DNA of 64,000 nucleotides from Bog-756 sp049517675. Lineage in GTDB: Bacteria > Actinomycetota > Acidimicrobiia > Acidimicrobiales > RAAP-2. Shown here piece after piece: positions 19,277 through 28,584 of the stretch. The notes beneath the pieces are model-generated. The model ran no database searches. It had not been told where the DNA came from and saw only the letters and a program-made list of their open reading frames with translations. Position 1 is the stretch's first letter. Every line of letters begins with the position of its first letter. A program made the translations under genes and the position numbers. Location of the stretch: contig JBEKRV010000009.1 in the NCBI GenBank assembly GCA_049517675.1, positions 1 to 64,000 of the forward strand, written 5' to 3'.

Positions 19277-20143
19277 TCAGACCCTCCCGAGGGCCCGCTC
19301 GAACGAGGCGGATACGCCACCTTCAGCCCCGTAGACCCGATAGGCGATCAGGACGAGCGCGGGGATCGCCCAGAAGTCGCCGCACACCCACAGGATCCCT
19401 GCCGCCCAGTGCTGGTCCCGCAGCGCGGCGGCCGGACCGTCCATGATGATGTTCATGGAGTACCAGGGGGTCTGGGTGAAGACCGCCAGGGCCATGGCCA
19501 GCACCAGCATCTCGAATGCGGTGATCACCACCGCGGCCACCTGGATCCTGGTCGAGCCCCTCGGCGGGCCGGGGTGCGACGGGAGGATGACCCTCCAGAA
19601 CAGGTAGCCGGTGGCCACGAACATCGGCCCCATCAGCCAGTTCATGGCCCAGTCGTGCCAGGAGCCCCAGTCGTACACGGCCGGGATGTGCCAGAGGACC
19701 ATGGTGCCGTTGAACAGGACGATGGCGGTGACCGGGTTGGTCAGCAGCGCCACCGGTCCACGGAGGAACTTGCCGGACCTCGACAGGTGGTACGCGCGTA
19801 GCCACCGGCGCCGGCGCTCGACCGGGAGGGCGAACAGCAGGGGAACCCACGGCGCCCCGAGGATCAGCAGGGGCGGCAGGTAGAACATCTCGAGCACGTG
19901 GGTGACCATGTGCACGCTCAGCCAGGACATGGCCCACCGCTCGAGGGGGCCGGACGCCACCAGGGCGAGGATGACCAGACCTGCGTAGAAGGCCAGCGAG
20001 CGGTGCCAACGTGCCCGACGGTGGGCCTCGGTCTGGCGTCGGGCCAGGCGTCGCCTGCCGACCTCGTGGGTGAGTCCCACCACCACGGCGAACACGGCGA
20101 GCGGTGAGACCTGCCAGAACTGGGGGAGAACCATCGGGTCCAT
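19277..20143 (-). CDS. ctaG: CtaG-type cytochrome c oxidase assembly membrane protein
   Basis: 288 residues with about seven membrane helices, matching the caa3_CtaG family. Conserved His-containing helices include HMVTHVLEMFYLPPLLILGA, LFNGTMVLWHIPAVYD and HDWAMNWLMGPMFVATGYLF. In Bacillus this family is needed for active caa3 oxidase; copper insertion is the usual proposal. It lies close to the oxidase operon and just downstream of the SCO1 fusion gene and its small partner, on the same strand, so these probably form an assembly unit. Confidence 0.88.
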   Translation of the reverse strand: MDPMVLPQFWQVSPLAVFAVVVGLTHEVGRRRLARRQTEAHRRARWHRSLAFYAGLVILALVASGPLERWAMSWLSVHMVTHVLEMFYLPPLLILGAPWVPLLFALPVERRRRWLRAYHLSRSGKFLRGPVALLTNPVTAIVLFNGTMVLWHIPAVYDWGSWHDWAMNWLMGPMFVATGYLFWRVILPSHPGPPRGSTRIQVAAVVITAFEMLVLAMALAVFTQTPWYSMNIIMDGPAAALRDQHWAAGILWVCGDFWAIPALVLIAYRVYGAEGGVSASFERALGRV

Positions 20144-20189
20144 CCTTCCGTACGGGCCGATGCTACCGACCCGGGGAGAGGCGGTCGGC

Positions 20190-21422
20190 TCAGTCGGACG
20201 AGCCGTACTGGATCGGGACGGTCATCTCGGTCTCCCGGACCCACGACGGCGACCCCGACGACGTCCCCCAGATGGCCAGGTGGGAGTCGGACGGAACGAA
20301 GGCGTACGTCCCACCGCCGATGACCGCGACCGCGGTGGACCCGGTCGGCGGCGGCGTGAGCAGCACCCAGGGAAGCCCGGGGCCGGCGACGGACTCGACC
20401 CGCAGTGCCGGCCCGGAGTCCGACCCGAGCAGCACCGTCACGGCTTGGCCGCTCCCTCCTCCGACGCTGGTGGCCCGCACCGACCACCCGGACGGGACGG
20501 TCAACGTGGCCGATCGGACGAGGCCCGCCGTCGTGCCCGTGTCCGCGTCCCCCCAGACACCCATCAGGTCGGAGGTCCCGCCCGACGATCCCTCGGCGAG
20601 GGCCACGACGCCACTGCCGACTGCCTGCAGCCGGAGGACGGTCGTGGTCGACGGGGCCCGACCCGCGAACACCGGTCCGACCGACGTCCACCCGGCGGAC
20701 GGGGCCGCGGGGGTCGAGCTCCGGCCCTCCGCGGTCGGCGTCGTCGGCACGAGGAGGCCGACCCGGTCGGTGTGAGCACAACGAACGCCCAGCACCGGTC
20801 CACCGGAGGTGGTGACGGCCACCGAGGTCACCGCGTCGACGCCGCATCCGGTGACCGATGCTGCCAACTGCGCAGTGGTGGCCAGCCTGTTCCATCCCGA
20901 GAGCGCCGGGCCGGCAGCCACGACCGACGGCGAGGGGCGGGCCAGTACCGCGGCCACCTGTCCGTCCGGACCGGTGGCCAACGCGTCCGGCTGCGGGGCG
21001 ATGGTGCCGGGGATGTCGCCCGGCACCCAGCTGGATCCCCCGTCGCCGCTCTGGGCCATCACCGAGAAGGTGAGGTCGGCCGACGGCAGGAAGCCCGCGG
21101 AGAGCAGGCCGGTCGGGGAGGGTCCGACGACGAGCCCCCCGTTGTCGGCCACTCCCGGAGGCGTCACCAACGTCCACGACGGGCCGGTGGCCGATCGTTC
21201 GAACAGCTCGAAGAACGTGTTGGACGGATCGTCGAGGTGACCCATGGTGAGGACCACCGCGGTCCGTCCCGACACGGTCGTGGCTGCGATCAGGTTGCCG
21301 GGTGCCCGTGCGACCGACGCCGTCGGCGGCCCTCCGCCGTCCCCGACGATGACAGCGGACACCAGGGCCACCGCCGCCACAGCCACCACACCCCCGACGA
21401 TGAGCGGGACCCGTTGGCTCAC
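20190..21422 (-). CDS. Membrane-anchored extracytoplasmic protein, likely beta-propeller-like
   Basis: 410 residues from GTG 21422, which overlaps the upstream gene's stop codon (GTGA). An N-terminal helix (about 5-27) anchors or exports it. The rest is Gly/Ser/Thr/Val-rich with repeated patterns such as GDGGSSWVPGDIPG and WTLVTPPG, the look of exo-alpha-sialidase or BNR-type propellers, where Asp-boxes read SxDxGxTW. Only one near Asp-box is evident. It is co-translated with the SCO1 fusion gene, so it may assist copper delivery or oxidase maturation; that is inference. No enzyme family is assigned. Confidence 0.6.
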   Translation of the reverse strand: MSQRVPLIVGGVVAVAAVALVSAVIVGDGGGPPTASVARAPGNLIAATTVSGRTAVVLTMGHLDDPSNTFFELFERSATGPSWTLVTPPGVADNGGLVVGPSPTGLLSAGFLPSADLTFSVMAQSGDGGSSWVPGDIPGTIAPQPDALATGPDGQVAAVLARPSPSVVAAGPALSGWNRLATTAQLAASVTGCGVDAVTSVAVTTSGGPVLGVRCAHTDRVGLLVPTTPTAEGRSSTPAAPSAGWTSVGPVFAGRAPSTTTVLRLQAVGSGVVALAEGSSGGTSDLMGVWGDADTGTTAGLVRSATLTVPSGWSVRATSVGGGSGQAVTVLLGSDSGPALRVESVAGPGLPWVLLTPPPTGSTAVAVIGGGTYAFVPSDSHLAIWGTSSGSPSWVRETEMTVPIQYGSSD

Positions 21423-23485
21423 GGGCGGAGGACCTGGGAGACCTCGGATGCCAGCAGGCCACTGAAGGACGACTGCGACGTGGCGTCGGACGCTCCGGGG
21501 TCGGCGTCGAGGATGCGACGGATCGAGCCGCGGGAGTCGATGACGTAGACGACGTCTTCGTGGGCCACCATGCCCCCGGCGGGGGACGACTCCACCGTGA
21601 CGCCGTAGGCGTTCCAGACCGACTCCAACTCGGACCGCGATCCGGTCAGGAAGAGCCAGTTGGCCTGGGAGTCCATTCCCTCCTGACGGTCGAAGGCCAC
21701 AACGGTCGGGACGGAGCGGTAGATCGGATTGGCCACGATCGCCACGAAACGAACTTCGGCGGCATCCCCCCCGAGCAGCGAGTTGGTGACCCGCATCTCC
21801 TGGGCGATGATCGGGCAGTCGGTGGTGCACACCGGGTCGAGGAAGGTGAGCACCACGGTGTGCCCCCGCAGGTCGCCGAGCGACACCGGTGCGCCCGTCT
21901 GGTCGACCAGGTCGAACGGAGGTGCCGGGCCAGCCGTCACGACCGGGGCGCCGTCGGTCGCCTCTGCGATCTGCGGATCGGCCGTCTTGTCTGCCGCGGC
22001 GAAAGCCATCGGAGCGACTCCGACCAGCAGGATCCCGATCGCTCCGACGGTGGCCGCCACCCGGGCGGCGGCACGCGGGTCGATCCCCTCCCACCACGAC
22101 CGCTTGTCCGGCGGCGGCGACCCGCTCCGCACGGACCGGCCCACACCGTCCGAACCGTCCACAGCACCGGCGCCCTCGGCCCCGGCATGACCGTCGGCGC
22201 CCCCGATCGGGGCATCGGCCCCGGCGGCGGCCGCCACCCCGATCGGCACCGGTCCCGTCCCCTCGGTGACGCCGGGCGGCACACCTCCCGGAGCGACACC
22301 CGTCCCCGGGTGCGCCCGGGACCTTCTCCCGCCCACGGTGACCGCGTCGACACCCGTGGTCCCGGCCTCGACCGCCGACGCCGGTCGGGTCACCGCCAGA
22401 TAGCCCCCGACGGCCACGGCAAGCAGCGGAAGCATCGAATTCGGGTCGGTCCCCACACCGCCCCAGAACCCGAAATCCTCGACGAGCACCCAATCGGCCA
22501 CACAGAGCACGGCCAACACCACCATGGTCGGGTACAGCACCCGCCGGCCGGAGCCCGAGAACAGCAGGAGGATGCACCCCACGGCCGCCATCGCCACCAC
22601 AGCGAACAGGTTGACGCCCCAGCCGTGGGACCGGTCGAAGGTGGCGAACGCGGACACGACCGACGACAGGAACCGGGGCTGCGAGGTCTGTGCCATCTGG
22701 TCGACCATCGCGGTGAGGCTGCCGGCCCGGCCGCCGATCGAACCCTGCCAGAACCCGCGCCCCGGCCACGCCTGCAGCACGGCGAAGCCCACCAGGAGCG
22801 CACCGACGGATCCGAGGATGACACGGCCGAGCCGCGTGCCCTGCCATGCGGTGTCCGGCAGGGCGACCAGGCCGCCGCCGGCGATGTAGAACACGATCGC
22901 CCCGGGGGCGCCGAACAGCAGGGTGAGGCCCGGGGAGAAGATCCCCCCGAACGCGTTCCCGAAGGACCAGACGACGAGGCCCCATCCGACGCTGACCAGG
23001 CCGGCGCCGCGGCTCCACGACCCCCGCGGCGCGACCAGGAGGAGGACCCCGATCCCCACCTGGATCCATACGGTCGAGGCCGCGGCGGCCGCCGGGTGGT
23101 CCGTCCAGACCGTCAATCCCGCGTTGACCAGGTGCTGCACCCACCCCGGCGAGCCGGCCGCCGAGGGCCGGATCACCCCGGTGGGCAGGCCGAGCGGCAT
23201 GCCCGACTGCAGTTGCAGCAGCCCGTCGAAGAGCCACAGCAGACCGAAGGTGATCCGGAGGAACTTCCTGGCGCTCGGCTCCGGCGGCTCGGCGGGCCGA
23301 GCCGGCCCGAACGACTCGCCCCGGGCGACGGCCCTGCGGTACTGCATCGACCGGAGCTGGTTCCACCCCACGAACAGGACGGCCAGGAGGGCCATGACCA
23401 GGGCACCCTGCGCGGCCAGCGCGTGATGGAACTCGGCGAGGATCGACGCGTCCCCCGGTCCGGGGGGACCTCCCATGCCGGTCAT
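21419..23485 (-). CDS. Fusion: multi-helix membrane domain with C-terminal SCO1/SenC domain
   Basis: 688 residues. The first roughly 420 hold about eight membrane helices, including FLRITFGLLWLFDGLLQLQS, in the manner of DoxX/DoxD-like membrane proteins. After a Gly/Ala/Pro-rich linker and another helix (about 475-497), the end (about 500-685) is a thioredoxin-fold SCO1/SenC domain: VLTFLDPVCTTDCPIIAQEM with Cys-x3-Cys-Pro and a later His in GGMVAHEDVVYVID, the three copper ligands of SCO proteins. SCO1 carries copper to CuA of oxidase subunit II, and a ctaC gene lies 4 kb away. The fusion order is unusual to me. ATG at 23485 is chosen. Confidence 0.82.
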   Translation of the reverse strand: MTGMGGPPGPGDASILAEFHHALAAQGALVMALLAVLFVGWNQLRSMQYRRAVARGESFGPARPAEPPEPSARKFLRITFGLLWLFDGLLQLQSGMPLGLPTGVIRPSAAGSPGWVQHLVNAGLTVWTDHPAAAAASTVWIQVGIGVLLLVAPRGSWSRGAGLVSVGWGLVVWSFGNAFGGIFSPGLTLLFGAPGAIVFYIAGGGLVALPDTAWQGTRLGRVILGSVGALLVGFAVLQAWPGRGFWQGSIGGRAGSLTAMVDQMAQTSQPRFLSSVVSAFATFDRSHGWGVNLFAVVAMAAVGCILLLFSGSGRRVLYPTMVVLAVLCVADWVLVEDFGFWGGVGTDPNSMLPLLAVAVGGYLAVTRPASAVEAGTTGVDAVTVGGRRSRAHPGTGVAPGGVPPGVTEGTGPVPIGVAAAAGADAPIGGADGHAGAEGAGAVDGSDGVGRSVRSGSPPPDKRSWWEGIDPRAAARVAATVGAIGILLVGVAPMAFAAADKTADPQIAEATDGAPVVTAGPAPPFDLVDQTGAPVSLGDLRGHTVVLTFLDPVCTTDCPIIAQEMRVTNSLLGGDAAEVRFVAIVANPIYRSVPTVVAFDRQEGMDSQANWLFLTGSRSELESVWNAYGVTVESSPAGGMVAHEDVVYVIDSRGSIRRILDADPGASDATSQSSFSGLLASEVSQVLRP

Positions 23486-23719
23486 CAGCGGTTGGCACGG
23501 ACAGTCATCGACGTCACGCTACCGCCCGCTCCGGCCGGGTCGGTAGTCGGCCCGGCCGTCGGACAGGTCCTCGGAACCGTCCGCGGCCAGGTGACGACGG
23601 GGCGGGAAGTGCTGGTGGCGGGCCCTTCCACCCCATGATGACGGCCGCCGATGACGACGACCGGCCCGGTGGCCACCGTCGTGCCGTGGCGAGCTGACGC
23701 ATGCCCGCCCCGGCCCCAC

Positions 23720-24589
23720 CTACTCGCCGAAGAGCAGCCCGTAATCGGGCCCCCGGCGGAGATGATGCCCCCCGTCGACGGGCAACGACACGCCGGTCAC
23801 CCACTCCGATTCGGGGCCAGCCAGGTAGCGGACGGCGGCGGCCACGTCCTCGACGGTGCCGACCCGGCTGATGGGCATCTCGGCCAGGTAGTCGTCGAGG
23901 AGCGGGCCCCCGGCGGTGATGAACGACATCAGCTCGTCGTCGATGATCCCGGGCTGGACCGTGTTGACCCGCACCCCGGTGTGGCCCAGTTCCTCGGCCG
24001 CGCACTTGCACAGCATGTCGATCCCCGCCTTCGAGGCCCCGTAGGCCCACAGGTAGCGGTGCGGGAAGTGACCCGCCCCCGAGGACATCCCGATGATCGA
24101 TCCCCCGGTCGCCTCCCCGCCATCGACCCCCTCGCCCACGCCGGCCGCCATCAGCGGGGCGCCGTGCTTGATGCAGAGGAACGTCCCGATCAGGTTGAGG
24201 TCGACGGTCGCACGGACACCGTCGAGGTCGGCCCCGGTGATCGGGCCCATGTGGAACGACCCGCCGGCATTGGCGAACAGGATGTCGAGATGACCCCGCG
24301 ACGAGGCGGCCTCGCTCACCGCCGCGGCGATCTGGTCCTCCACGGTCACGTCGGCCACCACGTACCGGGCCGTCCCCGCCGTCCCGCCGACGGCCGCGAC
24401 CGCCGCCGCCACCCCCTCCAGCTCGGACACGGCCCTCGCCAGCTTCTCCTCGGTCCGCCCGCAGATGGTCACATGGGCCCCGTCGCGCACCAGACGGGTG
24501 GCGGTGCCGAGGCCGATGCCGCTGCCTCCCCCGGTCACCAGAGCGGTGTAGCCGGCCACACCCGTCGCGCGTGCTGTGGCATCGGTCAC
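23720..24589 (-). CDS. Short-chain dehydrogenase/reductase (SDR)
   Basis: 289 residues, classical SDR. The cofactor loop TGGGSGIGLG is followed by ICGRTEEKL (Arg after the second strand, favouring NADP), NAG as FANAGG, the catalytic Ser region IGMSSGAGHF and the YGASKAG box with the active Tyr and Lys. The end, SEWVTGVSLPVDGGHH, is typical of actinobacterial SDRs. It is divergent from an acyl-CoA ligase gene, a common pairing in lipid or steroid metabolism. The substrate is unknown. Confidence 0.9.
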   Translation of the reverse strand: MTDATARATGVAGYTALVTGGGSGIGLGTATRLVRDGAHVTICGRTEEKLARAVSELEGVAAAVAAVGGTAGTARYVVADVTVEDQIAAAVSEAASSRGHLDILFANAGGSFHMGPITGADLDGVRATVDLNLIGTFLCIKHGAPLMAAGVGEGVDGGEATGGSIIGMSSGAGHFPHRYLWAYGASKAGIDMLCKCAAEELGHTGVRVNTVQPGIIDDELMSFITAGGPLLDDYLAEMPISRVGTVEDVAAAVRYLAGPESEWVTGVSLPVDGGHHLRRGPDYGLLFGE

Positions 24590-24783
24590 TGGTGTTCCCC
24601 CGTGTTCACTCGTGTGGTCGTCCGTAGCGCTCCGGATGGGTGGCCGGAGTGGCTACCGTTCGGAGTTCCGGAGCAGCATGCTACGGGCATCTGGGGACCG
24701 GCAATCCCGGACGGGGCGGTTCCGATCCGCTCCGGTCGGGGCCCGCGGACGGGTCAGAGACCGCGACACGAGGGAGACAGTGG

Positions 24784-26415
24784 GTGAGCGACCGACGATT
24801 CAATCTGGCCGACCTGTTCGAGATCGTCGTGGACACCGTCCCCGAGCGGCTGGCGCTGGTGGCCGGCGACGTCCGCCTCACCTACGGCGGACTCGACGCA
24901 CGGGCCAACCGGTTCGCCCACTACGTCGGCGACCTCGGGCTCACCCCGGGTACCCCGGTCGGCATCCTCGCCCGCAACCGGGCGGAGTGGGTCGAGTCGA
25001 TGATCGGCTGCTACAAGGCGAGGTGCGTCCCGGTCAACCTGAACTACCGCTACGTGGCCCCCGAGCTCCGCTACGTGATCGAGAACGCCGACCTCGAGGG
25101 GCTCGTCTACGAGCGCGAGTACGGCGATCTGGTGGCCGACGCCCTCGACGGCGTGTCGCACGGTCGACCGCTGCACCTGCTCGTCATCGGGGACGGACCG
25201 CCGGGCACCTCGCCCGGTGCGGCGGCCACGCAGGCCGGGGCGGGACCCGTCGACTACGAGACCGCCCTGGCCGGGGCGTCGGACGGGCGCGGCTTCCCGC
25301 CCCGCTCCCCCGACGACCTCTACATCCTCTACACCGGTGGGACCACCGGCATGCCCAAGGGGGTGATGTGGCGCCAGGAGGACATCTTCTTCGCGGCCAT
25401 GGGCGGGGGTGGATGGGGTGCCGCCCCGATCACCAGCCCCGACGAACTGCGCGGCCGGCTCGCCACCGACGAGGCCGGCCGGATCCCGATGCTGGTGGTG
25501 GCCCCGCTCATGCACGGCAACGCCCAGTGGGCGATGTGGAGCGCCTTCATGATGGCCGGGACCGCCGTGCTCTACACCGGACACCAGTTCGATCCCGATC
25601 GACTGCTCCGCATCATCGGCGAGGAGGGCGTGGTCTCGGCCGCCCTGGTCGGCGACGCCATGGCGCGCCCCCTGTCGGAGGCGCTGGACGCGGCGGCCCC
25701 GGGCACCTACGACACCTCCACGCTGGCGGCCGTGGGATCCGGCGGCGCCATGCTGTCGGCCACAGTCAAGGCCGACCTGGGTCGGCAGCTTCCCGGAGCC
25801 GTCATCATGGACCGCTTCGGCTCGAGCGAGGCGGGCGCCCAGGGAGCGGTCGAGATCGGGGCGAGCGGACCGAAATTCGTCATGAGCGACGACACGGCCG
25901 TCCTCGACGACGACCTCCTGCCCCTCGCCCCCGGGGACGGTCGGATCGGTCGACTGGCCCGCTCGGGCCGGATCCCGCTCGGCTACTACAAGGACGAGGC
26001 GAAGACGGCCGCGACCTTCCCGACCGACCGCCGCGGGGTCCGGTGGTCCGTCCCCGGCGATCTCGCGTCGATCGGGCCGGACGGTGTCATCACCGTCCAC
26101 GGGCGGGGGTCGGCGTCGATCAACTCGGGGGGCGAGAAGATCTTCCCCGAGGAGGTCGAGGCGGTGGTCAAGGCCCATCCCGACGTCTACGACGCGATCG
26201 TGGTCGGACTGCCCGACGAGCGCTTCGGCGAACGGGTGGCCGCGGTGGTCCGGGTCAGGGAGGGGGCTGCGCCGCTCGATCTCGAGACCCTGCAGAACCA
26301 CTGTCGGGGCCACGTCGCCGGCTACAAGGTGCCCCGTCAGATCCTGCTCGTCGACGAGATACCGCTGACGGCCGCGGGCAAGCCCGATGCCAAGGCGGCC
26401 AAGGCGCTCTTCTGA
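24784..26415 (+). CDS. Acyl-CoA synthetase, FadD type
   Basis: 543 residues of the ANL superfamily, forming acyl-CoA from acid, ATP and CoA. The ATP loop LYTGGTTGMPKGV, the DRFGSSEAG motif, the hinge region and the C-terminal catalytic Lys zone (TAAGKPDAKAAKALF) are present. GTG at 24784 is chosen, with GGGAG upstream; the frame extends to 24640 but reads as Gly/Arg-rich non-protein sequence there. It is close to the FACL-like ligases of steroid and branched-acid degradation in mycobacteria. With the SDR, P450 and EthD neighbours it suggests breakdown of hydrophobic substrates. Confidence 0.9.
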   Translation: MSDRRFNLADLFEIVVDTVPERLALVAGDVRLTYGGLDARANRFAHYVGDLGLTPGTPVGILARNRAEWVESMIGCYKARCVPVNLNYRYVAPELRYVIENADLEGLVYEREYGDLVADALDGVSHGRPLHLLVIGDGPPGTSPGAAATQAGAGPVDYETALAGASDGRGFPPRSPDDLYILYTGGTTGMPKGVMWRQEDIFFAAMGGGGWGAAPITSPDELRGRLATDEAGRIPMLVVAPLMHGNAQWAMWSAFMMAGTAVLYTGHQFDPDRLLRIIGEEGVVSAALVGDAMARPLSEALDAAAPGTYDTSTLAAVGSGGAMLSATVKADLGRQLPGAVIMDRFGSSEAGAQGAVEIGASGPKFVMSDDTAVLDDDLLPLAPGDGRIGRLARSGRIPLGYYKDEAKTAATFPTDRRGVRWSVPGDLASIGPDGVITVHGRGSASINSGGEKIFPEEVEAVVKAHPDVYDAIVVGLPDERFGERVAAVVRVREGAAPLDLETLQNHCRGHVAGYKVPRQILLVDEIPLTAAGKPDAKAAKALF

Positions 26416-26498
26416 CGTCCGGGTGCGGGGCACCGGCAGATCCGTCCGAGATCCTCGTCCCCGATACCAGGCTCCTCGTCAGACCGTGGACCGCCTCG

Positions 26499-27428
26499 TC
26501 AGACCCTGGCACCCTCGTCGCCGTTCGGTGACGGGCCCACCGACCGGGTGGGGACGGCCGCGACAGCGGCCATTGCCGCGACCGTGGCGGCGACGGCGCA
26601 GACCACCCGGTCGACCGCCCCGGACAGCAGGTCCTCGTCGATCTCCACCACCCGGTGCATCCCGACATCGGGCCACATCCCGAGCACCCTGGCCGGGACC
26701 GACCGATCCGCCGAGCGCACTCCCGCCACCAGGGCCAGGTAGGCCAGCTCCTCCCGCCACCAGTCGCCCGGGCTCCCTCCGCAGACCGAGACGAGTGCGC
26801 TCGCACCACCGGCCGACTCGGAACGGTCGGGCCCCCCGTCGACCGGGTCGAGGTGCACCCGCACCTCGCACCTGCCCTTCAGCCGGACGGTGCGCGGCCC
26901 GGGGCGGGTCCACTGGTCGTCCGGGCCACCGACGACGGACCGGGGACCCAGTGAGGTCCAGTCGAACGTCGCCCACACGGGCGTGGACCAGGTGATCGCC
27001 TCGGCCAGGACCGCCGCCCGGCTCGCCGAGTTCAGACCGGCGAACCAGGGCTCCCAGTGGAACGTGCGCCATCCGTTCCGCCTCCACTCCTCGACCGCAT
27101 GCTCCGCCAGCGGACCGACGGCGGCCGCAGGACCGCGGTAGCGGCCCTCGGCACATGCCCGCACGGCGGCCAGACCGAGCGAGCGCCGCACGAAGGCGGG
27201 CTTCCAGGCGAACGGGGGATCGGGCACGCCGATCAGCTCCGGATGCAGGTGCGACCGTCGCAGCGACGCGAGGCCGATCTCGACCGGGGCGCCTGGAGGT
27301 AGGTGGGCGACCGCACCGGCGACCCCGTCGACGAGACGGCCACGGATCCGGGCCAGTGCGTCCGTAGCGACCGGTCTGGTCGGCCCTGCGAGGAGGAGCT
27401 CCGTCGTCGACCCGAACCGGGCGCTCAC
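26499..27428 (-). CDS. Uncharacterised protein co-translated with a PD-(D/E)XK nuclease
   Basis: 309 residues from GTG 27428, overlapping the nuclease stop codon by four bases (GTGA), so the pair is coupled. It is rich in Trp and Arg (EEWRRNGWRTFHWEPWFAGL) with a C-terminal section WWREELAYLALVAGVRSADR that resembles the helix after the catalytic core of RecB-like nucleases. I see no clear D...ExK motif. It could be a catalytically dead nuclease-fold partner or an unrelated protein; no known family is recognised. The tail ends in an Ala/Val-rich hydrophobic stretch. Confidence 0.6.
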   Translation of the reverse strand: MSARFGSTTELLLAGPTRPVATDALARIRGRLVDGVAGAVAHLPPGAPVEIGLASLRRSHLHPELIGVPDPPFAWKPAFVRRSLGLAAVRACAEGRYRGPAAAVGPLAEHAVEEWRRNGWRTFHWEPWFAGLNSASRAAVLAEAITWSTPVWATFDWTSLGPRSVVGGPDDQWTRPGPRTVRLKGRCEVRVHLDPVDGGPDRSESAGGASALVSVCGGSPGDWWREELAYLALVAGVRSADRSVPARVLGMWPDVGMHRVVEIDEDLLSGAVDRVVCAVAATVAAMAAVAAVPTRSVGPSPNGDEGARV

Positions 27429-28543
27429 GCTGCCTGTCCCCGGGGGAAGGGGACGACGGTGTCGGGCCCGGGAACCCGGACATCCGCCACCGCTTCCACC
27501 GGTGCGTCGGGACCGCCCGCCGGTGCGAGGGTCCGCAGCGGGTGCTCGAGGCACGTGGCGCAGTAGGCGTCGGAGGTCACCGACCCGCGGCCACCATCGG
27601 CCGCGGCGATGGCACGGATGCCCGACAGGCACCGTCGGGCCGCGTCAGCAAGGAGCTCGGGCGTCACCGGTTCGACGTCGAGCTCGCCGGTCCTCGAGTA
27701 GTAGACGGCCACCGCGAACGGAGGATTGGGACTCCGCAACGCTTCGGCCAGCGCATAGAAGTGGAGGTCGACGCGGTGTCCGGGCCGGCGGGTCCCCGAC
27801 TTCACCTCGACGAGGGCGACGGACGCAACGTCCTCGGACGGGCGGCCGATGGCCAGGTCCACCCGGGCGGACAGTTCGAACCGTCCCCCGGCGAGCGGCA
27901 CACGCAGGACCTCCTGGGTGCGGGGGAGCCACGACGGGTCGAGCGCCGGCCACCGCGTCCGCAGCCCGTCGGCCTGGCGGTCGACCTCGGCACCCAGCTC
28001 GGCCAGCTCGGCCCGGGGGAGCCCCCGGATCCAGGACACCAGCGGTCCCTGGTGGTCGTCGATCGCGAGACCGTCCATGGCATCCGTCATGGCCTCGCCG
28101 ATCGAGCCGACGGTGACCAGCTGACGGAACAGGACGTCGACCAGCGCGCCACAGGCGAGCGGCCGGGTGAAGGGGCGTCCGCCGAATTGCCGATCCGACC
28201 GGTGGAACGCACACGACAGGGCCCGGGTCAGGCGGTCCTTGGTGACCACCGACACCGGCCCGGTGGCCGCCGACCCGCAGGTCTCCGCGACCACCGTGGC
28301 GAGTCCCCGCTCGAGGAAGGCGCGGAGTTCGCCGGCCATCGCCGGATCCGCGGGAGGACGGGCACGTCCGGTGTCGCGCAGTCGCTCGAGCAGCGCCGGG
28401 CCGGCGAGCGGCTGCCACGCCGGGGCCCCCGACCACCCGCTCCGGGCACCGCCTGCCCCGGTCCGCCCGTGAACCCGCGCTGTCCGTATCCCCCCCGAGG
28501 CGTCCGTCATGACCATCGTCACAGTGTGGACCGCGGGTGTCAC
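27425..28543 (-). CDS. PD-(D/E)XK superfamily nuclease, RecB/Cas4-like core
   Basis: 372 residues. The likely catalytic core is at about 235-280: RVDLAIG supplies the metal-binding Asp and VALVEVKSGTRRPGH the ExK pair. Next comes HFYALAEALRSPNPP, the helix that usually carries the Gln or Tyr of this fold (QxxxY), here as H-F-Y. A single Cys pair, YCATCLEHP, lies near residue 332; the four-Cys iron-sulphur set of Cas4 and AddB is not complete. There are no Cas genes nearby. GTG at 28543 is listed, but ATG codons at 28516 and 28510 are possible. It is coupled with an uncharacterised partner. A DNA repair or defence role is open. Confidence 0.65.
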   Translation of the reverse strand: MTPAVHTVTMVMTDASGGIRTARVHGRTGAGGARSGWSGAPAWQPLAGPALLERLRDTGRARPPADPAMAGELRAFLERGLATVVAETCGSAATGPVSVVTKDRLTRALSCAFHRSDRQFGGRPFTRPLACGALVDVLFRQLVTVGSIGEAMTDAMDGLAIDDHQGPLVSWIRGLPRAELAELGAEVDRQADGLRTRWPALDPSWLPRTQEVLRVPLAGGRFELSARVDLAIGRPSEDVASVALVEVKSGTRRPGHRVDLHFYALAEALRSPNPPFAVAVYYSRTGELDVEPVTPELLADAARRCLSGIRAIAAADGGRGSVTSDAYCATCLEHPLRTLAPAGGPDAPVEAVADVRVPGPDTVVPFPRGQAA

Positions 28544-28584
28544 AGACCCGATCCGCCCGGAACACCCCGGTAGCCTCTGCCTCG

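Noticed and set aside
20190..23498. A single 1102-residue protein on the minus strand
   Set aside because: The left part (20190-21422) is a real protein, but the right part is an Arg/Gly/Pro-rich out-of-frame reading of the SCO1 fusion gene.
27425..28543. Cas4 nuclease of a CRISPR system
   Set aside because: The cysteine set is incomplete and neither repeats nor other cas genes are present.
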